DNA of 64,000 nt from Neobacillus sp. DY30 (GCF_030123065.1 NZ_CP126093.1:2050001-2114000), one strand, 5' to 3'; shown: positions 34,522 through 45,972, counted from the stretch's first letter. A program made the numbers and translations. The notes: generated by a model not told the origin, from the sequence alone.

Positions 34522-35472
34522 TTGGATCAACCGATTCGCATGAAAAGTAATGGACAAATAACAGTATCCCTTAACTCGCAAAAGAGGAAGTCCTTAACGA
34601 AAGAGCTGCCTGTTCCTCCAGTTGTTCCAAAGGTTATTCCCCCGGAGCACTCGGCATTAAAGGAAATTGAAGAAGAGCTCGGGGCATTAGTGGGTATGGA
34701 AGAAATGAAACGAATGATAAAAGAAATTTATGCTTGGATTTATGTCAATAAAAAACGTGAAGAACTGGGACTGAAGGCTAGAAAACAAGCTCTTCATATG
34801 ATGTTTAAAGGGAATCCGGGAACAGGAAAAACAACAGTAGCACGATTAATTGGCAAGCTCTTTTTAAAAATGAATGTTCTGTCTAAAGGGCATCTAATTG
34901 AGGCGGAACGAGCGGACCTCGTGGGGGAATATATAGGACATACCGCACAAAAAACAAGAGATCTCATTAAGAAAGCGCAGGGGGGAATCCTGTTCATTGA
35001 TGAGGCGTATTCATTAGGACGAGGCGGGGAGAAGGATTTCGGAAAAGAAGCGATTGATACGCTCGTGAAACATATGGAGGATAAACAGCATGAATTTATT
35101 CTAATTTTGGCTGGATATTCCCGGGAGATGGATTATTTCTTAACACTAAACCCTGGGCTCCATTCCCGTTTCCCGCTCGTAATTGACTTTCCGAATTACA
35201 GTATTGAGCAATTGATGGAAATTGCAAGCCGCATGCTCGATGAGAGAGAATATTCTTTAAGTCATGAGGCGGAAAAGAAGCTGAAGGATCATTTAATTTG
35301 GGTCAAAGCGGTACTCAGTCCAAATAGCTTTTCGAATGGGCGATATGTTCGTAATATTATTGAAAAGTCCATTCGTGCTCAAGCGATGCGGCTCCTATTG
35401 CAAAACAGCTTTGACAAACATGAATTGATGACACTGCGAAGTAATGATTTAATCTTCGAAGAAGACTCATAG
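34522..35472 (+). CDS. spoVK: Stage V sporulation protein K (AAA+ ATPase)
   Basis: 316 residues, CbxX/CfxQ-type AAA+. Walker A is MMFKGNPGTGKTTVARLIGK near residue 93, Walker B GILFIDEAYSLGRGGEKDFG near 155, sensor and arginine finger regions ILAGYSREMDYFL and NPGLHSRFP, and lid SNGRYVRNIIEKSIRAQAMR. It is made in the mother cell and needed for spore maturation. The start chosen is TTG 34522, with AGAGGTG 6 nt upstream; GTG 34513 would overlap it. It stands alone between two terminators. Confidence 0.94.
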   Translation: MDQPIRMKSNGQITVSLNSQKRKSLTKELPVPPVVPKVIPPEHSALKEIEEELGALVGMEEMKRMIKEIYAWIYVNKKREELGLKARKQALHMMFKGNPGTGKTTVARLIGKLFLKMNVLSKGHLIEAERADLVGEYIGHTAQKTRDLIKKAQGGILFIDEAYSLGRGGEKDFGKEAIDTLVKHMEDKQHEFILILAGYSREMDYFLTLNPGLHSRFPLVIDFPNYSIEQLMEIASRMLDEREYSLSHEAEKKLKDHLIWVKAVLSPNSFSNGRYVRNIIEKSIRAQAMRLLLQNSFDKHELMTLRSNDLIFEEDS

Positions 35473-35480
35473 TACAAAAA

Positions 35481-35506
35481 AATCGACGGAACGTATTCCG
35501 TCGATT
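35481..35506. terminator. Bidirectional terminator between spoVK and the TRIC-type gene
   Basis: Perfect stem AATCGACGGAA / TTCCGTCGATT with CGTA loop, A-run on the left and TTTATT on the right. Confidence 0.88.
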
Positions 35507-35508
35507 TA

Positions 35509-36114
35509 TTAATGTGCACCTAGTCTTCTCGATGGCAGTTTCCAATGGAATGTATAAGAAACCACCCGTAGAGCTGTTATGAGTACAAATAAAGAGTATA
35601 ACTCCCATGGGCTTACGGCAACTTTTAACCCGATCATAAGACCTGCAAGTATCGCCCATACTGCGTATATTTCCGCTCTTAAAACGACTGGCTTTCTCCC
35701 AGCAAGTAAGTCGCGAATAATCCCTCCGCCAATTCCAGTTAAGACTGCAGCGACAATAACTGCGCTTATCGGATGATCCATATTGGCTGCGTAAATGGCA
35801 CCTTGAATGGCGAATGCAGATAAGCCGATGGCATCGAAAAAGTTTCCCCATTTTTGCCAATGACGCAAGAGATTATTTGGAAACAGAAACACAGCTGTAA
35901 TCGATAATAAGGCAATTTGAAAAAACATCCCTTGTTCCCATAGTGCGGAAACGGGGACACCAATTAATAAATTCCGAATTGCTCCGCCGCCAAAAGCAGT
36001 TACAATTCCTAATATATAAACCCCTAATATATCATACTCTTCTTCCATCGCAACAATGGCTCCGCTGACTGCAAAAGCAATCGTTCCAATAATACTTAAG
36101 ACATCCCATGTCAT
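35509..36114 (-). CDS. TRIC-type cation channel family protein (UPF0126)
   Basis: 201 residues with seven membrane helices arranged as two repeats of three plus one. Each repeat has the kinked motif GGGxxRxLL: FGGGAIRNLLIG near residue 42 and GGGIIRDLLAGRKP near residue 129. Prokaryotic TRIC channels form trimers conducting K+ and possibly other cations. ATG 36114 begins MTWDVLSIIGTIAFAVSGAI. Expressed opposite to the core genes on either side; it shares a divergent promoter region with hflX. Confidence 0.9.
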   Translation of the reverse strand: MTWDVLSIIGTIAFAVSGAIVAMEEEYDILGVYILGIVTAFGGGAIRNLLIGVPVSALWEQGMFFQIALLSITAVFLFPNNLLRHWQKWGNFFDAIGLSAFAIQGAIYAANMDHPISAVIVAAVLTGIGGGIIRDLLAGRKPVVLRAEIYAVWAILAGLMIGLKVAVSPWELYSLFVLITALRVVSYTFHWKLPSRRLGAH

Positions 36115-36289
36115 GTTCGTTTCCCCTCGATGAAAAAATACTTTTATTTTTTAATTCTCTGTAAACAATAAGATTTTAACACGGAAGTAAAATTAATCAA
36201 GATAAAAATTAAAAAATCCGCTTTAGATTAGGGGATTTTCATCATTTTTGGTATGATAAGGAAAGAATTTATGAAAAAGAGGTGTTGGT

Positions 36290-37558
36290 ATGGAACAAGA
36301 AGTGAGCTTAGAAAAAGCTATCTTAGTTGGCTGCCAAACGCAAACATTAGATGATAGTCGTTTCCAATATTCAATGGAAGAACTTGCTTCCTTAACAGAA
36401 ACCGCTAAGGGTGAAGTTCTGATGTCTGTTTCTCAAAAACGAGAGCGGATTCACCCTGCTCTATACATAGGAAAAGGGAAAGTAGAAGAATTAAAAGCCC
36501 TTGTCGATGAAGTCGAGGCTGACTTGGTAATATTTAACGATGAATTATCACCAAGCCAAAAAAGAAATCTCGCTTCTGAATTAAACGCCCGCATTATTGA
36601 CCGGACTCAGCTTATATTAGATATTTTTGCACAAAGAGCAAGATCAAAAGAGGGTAAACTTCAGGTGGAATTGGCACAGCTTCAATACTTATTGCCGCGT
36701 CTTGCCGGTCAAGGAACCGCTTTATCAAGATTAGGGGCTGGTATTGGAACAAGAGGGCCGGGGGAAACAAAGTTAGAATCTGACCGCCGTCATATCCGTC
36801 GAAGAATTGATGATATTAAGAACCAGCTAGGTGTAATTGTTCAGCACCGAGATCGTTACCGGGAAAGAAGAAAGAAAAACAAAACATTCCAAATCGCGAT
36901 TGTTGGTTATACGAATGCAGGTAAATCCACACTTTTTAACCGACTTTCCGAAGCAGATTCTTATGAAGAAAATCAATTATTCGCAACCTTGGATCCAATG
37001 ACACGCAAACTTGTTTTACCAAGCGGGTATCAAACCTTAATAACAGATACAGTTGGATTCATTCAAGACTTGCCAACAGCGCTGATTGCCGCCTTCCGTT
37101 CGACTCTAGAAGAGGTGAAAGAAGCGGACCTTCTTTTGCATGTAGTCGATATGGCCAATGCGGATTATTTCCAGCATGAAAAAACAGTTAATAAACTGCT
37201 TGAAGACTTAGAAGTAAAAGACATTCCGCAGATTACTGTTTATAATAAGAGAGATATTAAACATCCTGACTTTGTACCAACAACGAACACGCCTCTAATC
37301 TTCATAAGCGCCTATGATAAAGAGGACCGCAATGAACTAAAAAGAAAAATCGAAAAAGTCATCATTGAAATGATGGATCAATATCATGTGAGTATTCCTT
37401 CAACAGAGGGGAAACTGCTCGCACAATTAAAGAATGAAACGATTGTCAGGGAACTTGTCTTTGATGAAGTAAAAGAGCTTTATCAATGTCGAGGATTTTC
37501 TCTTCCTGACCACCAAATTTCCGGACAATTAGAGAAATATAAAACTAGAATGGAGTAA
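36290..37558 (+). CDS. hflX: GTPase HflX
   Basis: 422 residues. The N-terminal glycine-rich HflX domain has [20 protein letters not shown] and [19 protein letters not shown]; the linker has [19 protein letters not shown]. The G domain has [20 protein letters not shown] (about residue 200), [21 protein letters not shown], and NKRD. HflX binds ribosomes and splits stalled 70S particles on stress. ATG 36290 has AAGAGGTG about 6 nt upstream. It is followed by ynbB after 4 bp, so one operon. Confidence 0.95.
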   Translation: MEQEVSLEKAILVGCQTQTLDDSRFQYSMEELASLTETAKGEVLMSVSQKRERIHPALYIGKGKVEELKALVDEVEADLVIFNDELSPSQKRNLASELNARIIDRTQLILDIFAQRARSKEGKLQVELAQLQYLLPRLAGQGTALSRLGAGIGTRGPGETKLESDRRHIRRRIDDIKNQLGVIVQHRDRYRERRKKNKTFQIAIVGYTNAGKSTLFNRLSEADSYEENQLFATLDPMTRKLVLPSGYQTLITDTVGFIQDLPTALIAAFRSTLEEVKEADLLLHVVDMANADYFQHEKTVNKLLEDLEVKDIPQITVYNKRDIKHPDFVPTTNTPLIFISAYDKEDRNELKRKIEKVIIEMMDQYHVSIPSTEGKLLAQLKNETIVRELVFDEVKELYQCRGFSLPDHQISGQLEKYKTRME

Positions 37559-37562
37559 CAGC

Positions 37563-38834
37563 ATGTTTCAACAGTTAAGAAATGGGGAAAAGCTTCAACA
37601 GATCACTAAGAGTGTAGAGCAGCAAATTGCCTCCATACATAAAGGAATCGACGAAAGAATTGAATCCAATCAATTTCGAGTATTGAAAAGTTACCAAAAG
37701 CACCGAGTCAGTGATTCTCATTTTATCCCTTCGACAGGGTACGGGTATGACGATATTGGCAGAGATACATTAGAATTGATTTATGCAGATGTGTTTGGCG
37801 GTGAGGCGGGCTTAGTCCGTCCTCAAATTATCTCTGGAACACATGCAATTTCAATAGCGTTATTTGGGATTTTGCGTCCTGGAGACGAACTGCTTTATAT
37901 TACCGGGAAACCGTACGATACCCTGGAAGAAATTGTCGGCATCCGGGGGAATGGTGTTGGTTCCTTAAAGGAATTTGGGATTTCTTATGATAGTGCAGCA
38001 CTAACAGAAGAAGGAAGAATTGACTGGGATGTCGTTGCCTCTAAAATCAAAAGTAATACGAAAATGATTGGAATACAACGTTCAAAAGGGTATGCAACCC
38101 GCCCATCTTTCACAATCGCTGAAATCAAAGAAATGATCTCCTTTGTAAAAGAAATAAAAGAAGATGTCGTGGTTTTTGTGGACAACTGTTACGGGGAATT
38201 TGTTGAAGAATTAGAGCCATGTCATGTAGGTGCTGATTTAATGGCGGGGTCACTAATTAAAAACCCAGGTGGAGGAATTGCGAAAACAGGCGGGTATATC
38301 GTAGGTAAAAAACAATACGTAGAAGCCTGTTCGTATCGCATGACATCACCAGGTATCGGTGCAGAAGCTGGAGCTTCACTCTACAGCCTGCAGGAGATGT
38401 ATCAAGGTTTCTTTTTAGCGCCGCATGTAGTCGGACAAGCATTGAAGGGTGCTGTTTTTACATCAGCACTATTAGAAAAATTAGGAATGAATTCATCACC
38501 GAAGTGGGATGCAAATCGCACGGATTTAATTCAATCTGTTCAATTTGATGATAAAGAAAAAATGATTGCCTTTTGCCAGGCGATTCAGTTTGCCTCGCCA
38601 ATTAATTCACATGTTACTGCGTATCCGGCATATATGCCAGGGTATGAGGACGATGTAATTATGGCGGCTGGAACGTTTATTCAAGGAGCGAGTATTGAAT
38701 TAACTGCTGATGGCCCGATTAGACCCCCATATGTGGCCTATGTCCAAGGTGGGTTAACCTATTCACATGTTAAAATGGCCGTTTGTATTGCTGTAGATTC
38801 TTTAATCGAGAAAAAATTGATTGAATTAAACTAG
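37563..38834 (+). CDS. ynbB: PLP-dependent YnbB/aluminium-resistance family protein
   Basis: 423 residues, fold type I aminotransferase-like. HFIPSTGYGYDDIGRDTLEL near the N-terminus, RPQIISGTHAISIALFGILR near 84, VVVFVDNCYGEFVEELEPCH (cofactor-binding Asp), and LMAGSLIKNPGGGIAKTGGY with the candidate PLP lysine. The family is annotated as methionine gamma-lyase or aluminium resistance protein, but the true reaction is unsettled. It always sits between hflX and glnR in bacilli. ATG 37563 begins MFQQLRNGEKL, 4 bp after the hflX stop. Confidence 0.9.
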   Translation: MFQQLRNGEKLQQITKSVEQQIASIHKGIDERIESNQFRVLKSYQKHRVSDSHFIPSTGYGYDDIGRDTLELIYADVFGGEAGLVRPQIISGTHAISIALFGILRPGDELLYITGKPYDTLEEIVGIRGNGVGSLKEFGISYDSAALTEEGRIDWDVVASKIKSNTKMIGIQRSKGYATRPSFTIAEIKEMISFVKEIKEDVVVFVDNCYGEFVEELEPCHVGADLMAGSLIKNPGGGIAKTGGYIVGKKQYVEACSYRMTSPGIGAEAGASLYSLQEMYQGFFLAPHVVGQALKGAVFTSALLEKLGMNSSPKWDANRTDLIQSVQFDDKEKMIAFCQAIQFASPINSHVTAYPAYMPGYEDDVIMAAGTFIQGASIELTADGPIRPPYVAYVQGGLTYSHVKMAVCIAVDSLIEKKLIELN

Positions 38835-38891
38835 GGCAAAATGCAAAGGATAACGAAAGCAGTTTTCCTTTCTTTTTTAATGAAAAAACCA

Positions 38892-38942
38892 TGTAAGAAA
38901 AGCTAACATAAGATTGACATCTTTTCTGACACGAAATATAAT
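38892..38942 (+). promoter_or_regulatory. glnRA promoter with two GlnR operators
   Basis: Operator 1 TGTAAGAAAAGCTAACA (38892-38908) is a perfect TGTNA-N7-TNACA. Operator 2 TGACATCTTTTCTGACA (38915-38931) has one deviation. The SigA promoter is TTGACA (38914-38919), 17 nt, TATAAT (38937-38942). Operator 2 overlaps -35 and spacer, so GlnR, activated by feedback-inhibited glutamine synthetase, would block transcription. Confidence 0.92.
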
Positions 38943-38978
38943 AGCATTATAAATCAGCAAAAGGAGAGGAGAAATTAA

Positions 38979-39380
38979 ATGAGTGGAAAAGAATTACGCC
39001 GCTCAATGCCACTATTTCCAATTGGAACGGTCATGCAGCTAACAGAATTAACAGCTAGACAAATCCGTTACTATGAAGAGCACGAATTGATTTCTCCAGC
39101 TAGAACAGATGGGAATAGAAGACTCTTTAGCTTAAACGATATTGATAGACTATTAGAAATTAAGGATCTCATTGATCAAGGAATAAATATGGCTGGTATT
39201 AAACAGCTGTTATTGGTCAGAGAACAACAGGCGAATGTTATCCAGCAGCAGGCTGAAAAAGCCAAGCAGGAATTAACAGACGAACAGTTAAGGAATTTAC
39301 TCCGTCAAGAATTACAGCAGGCTGGAAGATTCAATCGTTCGTCACTAAGGCAAGGGGATATGTCACGATTTTTTCACTAA
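38979..39380 (+). CDS. glnR: Glutamine synthetase repressor GlnR
   Basis: 133 residues, MerR-type. The winged helix is [40 protein letters not shown], then the dimerisation helix [20 protein letters not shown]. The C-terminal tail ([20 protein letters not shown]) is the autoinhibitory segment that contacts glutamine synthetase in B. subtilis. It represses glnRA and ureABC-type operons when nitrogen is in excess. ATG 38979 has AGGAGAGG about 8-9 nt upstream. Autoregulated through the two operators before it. Confidence 0.96.
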   Translation: MSGKELRRSMPLFPIGTVMQLTELTARQIRYYEEHELISPARTDGNRRLFSLNDIDRLLEIKDLIDQGINMAGIKQLLLVREQQANVIQQQAEKAKQELTDEQLRNLLRQELQQAGRFNRSSLRQGDMSRFFH

Positions 39381-39402
39381 TTAAATTTTGGAGGTAATAA
39401 AG

Positions 39403-40737
39403 ATGGCAAAGTTTACTAGAGAAGATATTAAGCGGTTGGCAGCAGAGGAAAATGTTAAATTTATTCGTTTACAATTTACTGATATTCTAGGAACTATCAA
39501 AAACGTTGAGATTCCTATCAGTCAGTTAGAAAAAGCTCTTGATAATAAAATGATGTTTGACGGTTCTTCTATCGAAGGTTTCGTACGTATCGAAGAATCT
39601 GATATGTATCTATATCCAGATTTAAACACTTGGGTGGTATTCCCGTGGACAGCTGAAAAAGGAAAAGTAGCACGTTTAATCTGTGATATCTATACGGCAG
39701 AAGGACAGCCATTTGATGGAGATCCTCGTAACAACTTAAGAAGAGTATTAAAGGAAATGGAAGAGTTAGGTTTCACGAACTTTAACTTAGGACCTGAGCC
39801 AGAATTCTTCTTGTTCAAATTAGACCAAAAAGGTGAGCCAACACTAGAGTTGAACGACCAAGGCGGTTACTTCGATTTCGCACCAACAGATTTAGGTGAA
39901 AACTGCCGTCGTGATATCGTACTAGAATTAGAAGAAATGGGCTTTGAAATTGAAGCTTCTCACCACGAAGTAGCACCAGGACAACATGAAATTGACTTTA
40001 AATATGCGGACGCGTTAACAGCTTGTGACCAAATCCAAACATTTAAATTAGTAGTAAAAACAATTGCTCGTAAGCACGGTTTACACGCTACGTTTATGCC
40101 AAAACCATTATACGGAGTGAACGGTTCCGGAATGCACATGAATCTTTCATTATTTAAAGATGGCGCTAATTCATTCTACGAGCCAACTGGTGATTTAGAA
40201 ATGAGTGATACAGCTCGTCAATTCATCGCTGGTATCTTAAAGCACGCACCAAGCTTTACGGCGGTAACGAATCCAACAGTAAACTCTTATAAGCGTCTAG
40301 TTCCTGGCTATGAAGCACCTTGCTATGTTGCATGGTCTGCTAGAAACCGTTCACCATTAATTCGTATCCCTGCTTCTCGCGGCTTAAGTACTCGTGTAGA
40401 GGTAAGAAGCGTTGACCCAGCTGCTAACCCATACCTAGCAATGGCTGTTCTATTAAAAGCTGGCTTAGATGGAATCAAGAACAAATTAACTCCTCCAGCT
40501 CCAGTTGACCGCAACATCTATGTAATGAGCAAAGAAGAAAGAATCGAAGAAGGAATCATCGATCTTCCAGCAACTCTAGCTCAAGCATTAGACCTATTAA
40601 AGTCTGATGAAGTGATTATATCTGGTTTAGGAGAGCACATCTTCGAACACTTTATTGAAGCAAAAGAAATCGAATGGGATATGTTCCGCACCGTTGTTCA
40701 CCCTTGGGAACGCGAACAATATATGAGCATGTACTAA
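39403..40737 (+). CDS. glnA: Glutamine synthetase, type I-alpha
   Basis: 444 residues, the usual length. Beta-grasp domain [39 protein letters not shown] contains Arg62, which in B. subtilis senses glutamine feedback; [14 protein letters not shown] and [15 protein letters not shown] carry metal and substrate ligands; [17 protein letters not shown] follows. It makes glutamine from glutamate, ammonia and ATP, and its feedback-inhibited form activates GlnR. The adenylylation site of type I-beta enzymes is absent. ATG 39403 has TTGGAGG about 8 nt upstream. Confidence 0.97.
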   Translation: MAKFTREDIKRLAAEENVKFIRLQFTDILGTIKNVEIPISQLEKALDNKMMFDGSSIEGFVRIEESDMYLYPDLNTWVVFPWTAEKGKVARLICDIYTAEGQPFDGDPRNNLRRVLKEMEELGFTNFNLGPEPEFFLFKLDQKGEPTLELNDQGGYFDFAPTDLGENCRRDIVLELEEMGFEIEASHHEVAPGQHEIDFKYADALTACDQIQTFKLVVKTIARKHGLHATFMPKPLYGVNGSGMHMNLSLFKDGANSFYEPTGDLEMSDTARQFIAGILKHAPSFTAVTNPTVNSYKRLVPGYEAPCYVAWSARNRSPLIRIPASRGLSTRVEVRSVDPAANPYLAMAVLLKAGLDGIKNKLTPPAPVDRNIYVMSKEERIEEGIIDLPATLAQALDLLKSDEVIISGLGEHIFEHFIEAKEIEWDMFRTVVHPWEREQYMSMY

Positions 40738-40745
40738 AATTAAGT

Positions 40746-40783
40746 AACCTGGTTTGGACGCGAGTCCTTACCGGGTTTTTTTA
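40746..40783 (+). terminator. glnRA terminator
   Basis: Stem AACCTGG / CCGGGTT with an 18-nt loop, then six T. Confidence 0.8.
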
Positions 40784-40878
40784 TGTTATAACAATTCATG
40801 ATGACCGTTTTTTGAGTAAAAATAGAAAAGTGGTAATCATGGAGGGTTCAGATGACAGAATTTTAGGGAATGCGAAAA

Positions 40879-40917
40879 TAGAAAAAACCCAGGATGGATA
40901 ATCTTCCAATCTGGGCT
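40879..40917 (-). terminator. Terminator of the DUF4257 gene
   Basis: On the minus strand, GCCCAGATTGG pairs loosely with CCATCCTGGG and is followed by TTTTTTC. Confidence 0.65.
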
Positions 40918-40924
40918 ATTGCGT

Positions 40925-41224
40925 TCATGATTCTTTTTCTTTATTTTCGGTGAGTGATCTAAAATTAGTTAGTATAATATCACCACTAATTCCAGCAAGG
41001 GCCGATAGAAAAACAGTTTCAACCATTGAATTTGGAGTTGTGTAAATCATTATGAGGAGAGCTGAGACAGCACCTAGAAGCAACTCTTCTAAAAAACCTA
41101 AATAGATAAACCTCTTTGTTTTCCTGGGCATAATTATTTTTCCGTGCTTTCGAACATGCCCGACAATCCCAACTGTACCACCAATAACCATCGAGAAAAT
41201 AATGTCATTCAACACTTTTTCCAC
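40925..41224 (-). CDS. DUF4257 family membrane protein
   Basis: 99 residues with about three membrane segments (IIFSMVIGGTVGIVGHV; LLLGAVSALLIMIYTT; TVFLSALAGISGDIIL), separated by a basic loop HGKIIMPRKTKRF. This matches the DUF4257 pattern, found beside glnA in some bacilli. Function unknown. ATG 41224 begins MEKVLNDIIFS with AAGGAGTGTGG upstream. The 260 bp before it (to 41483) hold no gene and only a likely promoter. Confidence 0.8.
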   Translation of the reverse strand: MEKVLNDIIFSMVIGGTVGIVGHVRKHGKIIMPRKTKRFIYLGFLEELLLGAVSALLIMIYTTPNSMVETVFLSALAGISGDIILTNFRSLTENKEKES

Positions 41225-41483
41225 ACTCCTTAAGCCTAGTTTTTTGGACCTAAGGTAAAATCATGGTGTAATACCATTATACAAATAGTGGAAACTAGTT
41301 AGAATGAGTAAATATACACATTTTTGTATGAAATGCAAGAAAATTATAAAATAATATTAAAATTGTAGTATTGATTCGGACAAGGCAAGATGAAATAAAG
41401 GGGTTATAGTCTAAATAGGACATCCAATCGGCCACTGATGATTACTACTATCAATCAGGTCTAAATGAAGCATGATAAAAAAA

Positions 41484-41512
41484 GAGTACAATTCGTAACT
41501 CGAATTGTACTC
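41484..41512. terminator. lexA terminator
   Basis: Perfect 12-bp stem GAGTACAATTCG / CGAATTGTACTC with 5-nt loop; the A-run on the left gives a U-run for lexA. Confidence 0.92.
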
Positions 41513-41519
41513 TTTAAGA

Positions 41520-42143
41520 TTAATGTATATGTCGATAAACCCCAATTACTTTTCCAAGAATAGAAACATTCCTTAAGATAATCGGATCCATGGTTGAGTT
41601 TTCAGGCTGTAAGCGAATATAATCTTTTTCCTTAAAAAATCTTTTACAGGTCGCTTCATCTTCCTCAGTCATCGCCACAACGATATCTCCATTGTTCGCA
41701 GTTGGCTGCTGTCTTACGATTACGTAATCTCCATCGAGAATTCCAGCTTCTATCATACTCTCACCCATGATCTCTAGCATAAATACTTGCTCGTCTGCAG
41801 GTGCTAGACTTTCAGGAAGTGGAAAGAACTCTTCAACGTTTTCGATGGCGGTAATTGGAAGACCTGCAGTTACTTTACCCACAACCGGTACATTGACAAC
41901 ATTATTTCTTGGGATATGAGCAGTTTCATCTACTTCTAGGATTTCAATCGCTCTTGGTTTAGTAGGATCTCGTCTAATTAGTCCTTTGCTTTCCAAACGT
42001 GCTAGATGACCGTGGACGGTAGAACTAGAGGCAAGTCCTACTGCTTCACCAATTTCTCGAACGGATGGCGGATACCCTTTCTTCTTTACTTCCCCTTTAA
42101 TAAACTCAAGGATATCCTGCTGGCGCTTAGATATTTTTGTCAT
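41520..42143 (-). CDS. lexA: LexA, SOS transcriptional repressor
   Basis: 207 residues. The winged helix has [20 protein letters not shown] and [20 protein letters not shown]. The cleavage site is Ala-Gly in [12 protein letters not shown]. The catalytic Ser is in [10 protein letters not shown] and the Lys in EATCKRF. RecA filaments stimulate self-cleavage, releasing SOS genes. Divergent from yneA, with LexA boxes between them. ATG 42143 is the start; the protein resembles B. subtilis LexA (DinR) throughout. Confidence 0.97.
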   Translation of the reverse strand: MTKISKRQQDILEFIKGEVKKKGYPPSVREIGEAVGLASSSTVHGHLARLESKGLIRRDPTKPRAIEILEVDETAHIPRNNVVNVPVVGKVTAGLPITAIENVEEFFPLPESLAPADEQVFMLEIMGESMIEAGILDGDYVIVRQQPTANNGDIVVAMTEEDEATCKRFFKEKDYIRLQPENSTMDPIILRNVSILGKVIGVYRHIH

Positions 42144-42204
42144 ATAGATACACCTCGCCCTATGTAATATTTACCTTTATTATAGCATGTTCGTATATTT
42201 TATA

Positions 42205-42284
42205 CAAACATAAGTTCGAATTTTTATTGACAACAAACAGGTGTTCGAACTATAATGAAAACAAATAAAACGAACATACATTCT
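42205..42284. promoter_or_regulatory. Three LexA boxes in the lexA/yneA divergent promoter region
   Basis: CAAACATAAGTTCG (42205-42218), CAAACAGGTGTTCG (42234-42247) and CGAACATACATTCT (42271-42284), against the consensus CGAAC-N4-GTTCG. A further half-site GTTCG is at 42190. TTGACA (42227-42232) and TATAAT (42251-42256), with 18 nt spacing, form the yneA promoter, which overlaps box 2. The arrangement gives SOS control of both lexA and yneA-yneB-ynzC. Confidence 0.9.
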
Positions 42285-42300
42285 GAATAGGGGTTATAGT

Positions 42301-42624
42301 ATGAAAAAAATATGGGACAGATACTCTTATGCGATTTTATTAATCATCTTGAGCTGCTTAGTAGCTTTTAGTTTATCATTGCGTTTTAATACGGAAGAAA
42401 CAGAAACCTTCCTTACTATTACTGTTTCGGAAGGGGACTCTATTTGGAAAATCTCTAACCAATATTCCAGCCAGCATTCTTTCTCGAATGATGAATTTAT
42501 CAGCTGGGTTAAGCACCATAATGAAATTGAGGGAGATAAGATTTTCCCTGGGGAAGAACTAATTATACCAGTAAACTATGAAGTTGGGTCTATGACTGAA
42601 TATGCCAGCGCTGCAGGGGAATAA
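42301..42624 (+). CDS. yneA: Cell division suppressor YneA
   Basis: 107 residues. The N-terminal membrane helix is YAILLIILSCLVAFSLSLRF, followed by a LysM domain (ITVSEGDSIWKISNQYSSQH through GEELIIPV). During the SOS response YneA is exported and delays septation without inhibiting FtsZ assembly directly, then is proteolysed. ATG 42301 has TAGGGG about 7 nt upstream. First gene of an SOS operon with yneB and perhaps ynzC. Confidence 0.93.
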   Translation: MKKIWDRYSYAILLIILSCLVAFSLSLRFNTEETETFLTITVSEGDSIWKISNQYSSQHSFSNDEFISWVKHHNEIEGDKIFPGEELIIPVNYEVGSMTEYASAAGE

Positions 42625-43293
<669 letters not shown>

Positions 43294-43411
43294 GCCATTT
43301 GCTTGTCAGATGGTCTATTTTTTAGTAAAATCAGTCTTTAAGTGTGACTGTGTTTAGAGGGATATCAACTGACTTGGTACACAGTCTAAGTCTTTGAAAG
43401 GAGGGTCCTAA

Positions 43412-43642
43412 ATGCTCTCAAAAGAAAAAATGGCGAGAATTAATGAGCTTGCGAGAAAAGCAAAAGCAACTGGATTAACAGAAGCTGAAGCGAAGGAACA
43501 ATCAAAATTAAGAAGCGAGTATTTGACCACATTCCGCAATTCTATGCTGGATACATTAACAAATACAAAAATCATTGACCCTGAGGGAAATGACGTAACG
43601 CCAGAAAAAATTAAACAAAGAAAAAAATATAATCTTCATTAA
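43412..43642 (+). CDS. ynzC: YnzC (DUF896) family protein
   Basis: 76 residues, DUF896: [40 protein letters not shown], and [15 protein letters not shown] helical hairpin dimer in the solved B. subtilis homologue. Third gene of the yneA operon in B. subtilis and SOS-induced there. Here 118 bp and a weak hairpin (43292-43322) separate it from yneB. ATG 43412 has AAAGGAGGG about 7 nt upstream. A terminator GGAAAAC / TTTTCC with T-run follows (43646-43672). Confidence 0.93.
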   Translation: MLSKEKMARINELARKAKATGLTEAEAKEQSKLRSEYLTTFRNSMLDTLTNTKIIDPEGNDVTPEKIKQRKKYNLH

Positions 43643-43738
43643 TCCAGGAAAACATTTTTGTTTTCCTTTTTACATATTGCGTAACAACCTGTGTCAAAAT
43701 ATAATGAAGTGAAATAATTTGTTTAGTAGTCAAATTAA

Positions 43739-43768
43739 TTGTTGAATTAATGTGAAGAGAGCTATAAT
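43739..43768 (+). promoter_or_regulatory. Likely tkt promoter
   Basis: TTGTTG (43739-43744), 18 nt, TATAAT (43763-43768), about 55 bp before the tkt start. Confidence 0.55.
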
Positions 43769-43822
43769 ATAAAGGTTGTTATTATTTTTTTTTATCCTAG
43801 AGAATCAGGAGTGATGTAAACA

Positions 43823-45829
43823 ATGTTTGATACTATTGATGCTTTGTCGGTAACCTCTATTCGTACGCTTTCAATTGATATGATTGAAAAAGCAAACTCA
43901 GGACATCCTGGAATGCCAATGGGTGCAGCACCAATGACCTATGCTTTATGGACTCGTTTCATGAACCACAATCCAAAGAACCCAGAGTGGTTTAACCGTG
44001 ATCGTTTTGTATTATCAGCAGGCCATGGATCTGCTTTATTATACAGCATGCTTCATTTATCTGGTTATAATCTATCAATAGATGACTTGAAGCAATTCCG
44101 TCAATGGGGAAGTAAAACTCCAGGACACCCTGAGTACGGTCATACTGAAGGGGTAGAAGCTACAACTGGTCCACTTGGACAAGGTATTGCTATGGCAGTA
44201 GGTATGGCAATGGCAGAGCGTCATACTGCTAGTGTCTACAATAAGGACAATTATGAACTTGTGAACCATTATACATATAGTATTTGTGGTGATGGAGATT
44301 TAATGGAAGGTGTTTCAGCTGAGGCAGCGTCACTAGCTGGACACTTAAAATTAGGTCGATTAGTGGTTTTATATGATTCAAATGATATTTCACTTGATGG
44401 TGATTTGGACAAATCCTTCTCAGAAAGCGTTAAGGAACGTTTCTTATCATACGGCTGGCAATACCTGCGCGTAGAAGATGGAAATAATTTAGAAGAAATC
44501 TCTAAAGCCCTTGAAGAGGCTCGAAATGACCTTGACCGTCCAACGATGATTGAAGTTAGAACAGTTATCGGATATGGTTCACCAAACCGTGCAGGTACTT
44601 CTGGCGTCCATGGTTCTCCGCTTGGAGCTGACGAATTAAAGCTTACAAAAGAAGCTTATAAATGGACTTTTGAAGAAGATTTCCATGTTCCACAGGAAGT
44701 TTATGACCACTTCCAAAACCTTATCGTTGAAAACGGAACGAAGAAAGAAAAAGAATGGAATGACCTTTTTGCACAGTATAAAAAGGAATATCCTGAATTA
44801 GCAGATCAATTAGAAAAAGTATTGAAGAACGAATTACCAGAAGGCTGGGATAAGGATATTCCTGTATACAGCGAAGGAAAAAGTTTAGCTAGCCGTGCAT
44901 CATCTGGTGAAGCTCTTAACGGCATTGCGAAAAACTTACCAATATTTATTGGTGGTTCTGCTGACCTTGCTGGTTCAAACAAAACTATGATTAAAGGTAC
45001 TGGCGATTTCATGCCAGGAAGCTATGAAGGCCGTAATATCTGGTTCGGTGTCCGTGAATTTGCAATGGGTGCTGCCATGAACGGTATTGCATTACATGGC
45101 GGAGTGAAGATCTTTGGAGGAACATTCTTTGTATTCTCAGATTACCTTCGTCCAGCAATCCGCTTGGCTGCGTTAATGGGCTTACCAGTAACATACGTAT
45201 TCACTCATGACAGTATTGCTGTTGGTGAAGATGGTCCAACGCATGAGCCTGTAGAACAGCTTGCAGCATTACGTGCAATGCCAGGTCTTTCAATTATCCG
45301 TCCAGCAGATGGAAATGAAACGGCTGCAGCATGGAAACTAGCAGTTGAATCTACAAACAAACCGACTGCGTTAGTATTAACACGTCAAGACCTGCCAACA
45401 TTAAAAGGAACTGACAAAAACGCATACGAAGGCGTTTCAAAAGGAGCATATGTGGTTTCTCCTTCTGAAAGAGAGACTCCTGATGCATTACTATTAGCAA
45501 CTGGTTCTGAAGTAAGTTTAGCTGTTGAAGCACAAGCTGCTCTAGCTGGCGAAGGTATTCATGTTTCTGTTGTAAGCATGCCATCATGGGATCGCTTTGA
45601 ACAGCAATCACAAGAATACAAGAACTCAGTACTTCCTAAGAACGTTAAGAAGCGTCTTGGAATTGAAGTTGGTTCTTCGTTCGGCTGGCACAAATACACA
45701 GGCGATGAAGGGGATGTCCTAGCAATCGATACATTCGGGGCTTCTGCACCTGGAGAAAAGATTATGGAAGAGTACGGCTTCAGCGTTAGCAATGTAGTTG
45801 CACGTGTAAAAGCATTACTTCAAAAATAA
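43823..45829 (+). CDS. tkt: Transketolase
   Basis: 668 residues, full length. Opening [29 protein letters not shown], thiamine-diphosphate motif [20 protein letters not shown] near residue 155 (GDG with metal ligands), and the pyrimidine-domain segment [20 protein letters not shown] near 460. It transfers two-carbon units in the pentose phosphate pathway. ATG 43823 has AGGAGTG about 9 nt upstream. Located after ynzC as in B. subtilis, as its own transcription unit. Confidence 0.97.
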   Translation: MFDTIDALSVTSIRTLSIDMIEKANSGHPGMPMGAAPMTYALWTRFMNHNPKNPEWFNRDRFVLSAGHGSALLYSMLHLSGYNLSIDDLKQFRQWGSKTPGHPEYGHTEGVEATTGPLGQGIAMAVGMAMAERHTASVYNKDNYELVNHYTYSICGDGDLMEGVSAEAASLAGHLKLGRLVVLYDSNDISLDGDLDKSFSESVKERFLSYGWQYLRVEDGNNLEEISKALEEARNDLDRPTMIEVRTVIGYGSPNRAGTSGVHGSPLGADELKLTKEAYKWTFEEDFHVPQEVYDHFQNLIVENGTKKEKEWNDLFAQYKKEYPELADQLEKVLKNELPEGWDKDIPVYSEGKSLASRASSGEALNGIAKNLPIFIGGSADLAGSNKTMIKGTGDFMPGSYEGRNIWFGVREFAMGAAMNGIALHGGVKIFGGTFFVFSDYLRPAIRLAALMGLPVTYVFTHDSIAVGEDGPTHEPVEQLAALRAMPGLSIIRPADGNETAAAWKLAVESTNKPTALVLTRQDLPTLKGTDKNAYEGVSKGAYVVSPSERETPDALLLATGSEVSLAVEAQAALAGEGIHVSVVSMPSWDRFEQQSQEYKNSVLPKNVKKRLGIEVGSSFGWHKYTGDEGDVLAIDTFGASAPGEKIMEEYGFSVSNVVARVKALLQK

Positions 45830-45844
45830 AATGATTAACTTTAA

Positions 45845-45874
45845 GGGAACGGCAAATAGCCGTTCTCTTTTTTT
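45845..45874 (+). terminator. tkt terminator
   Basis: Stem GGGAACGGC / GCCGTTCTC (one G-U) with AAATA loop and seven T. Confidence 0.9.
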
Positions 45875-45972
45875 GTCAGCAATATGATTTTATTGACCGC
45901 GGGAAGATTGTAGAGTTTTATATTATTCCAAATATTAGTGGGATATAATAAAATTTGTAAGAAACTTATGAA

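Noticed and set aside
40674-40901. 75-codon frame after glnA
   Set aside because: It overlaps the glnA 3' end and the glnRA terminator and has no ribosome site.
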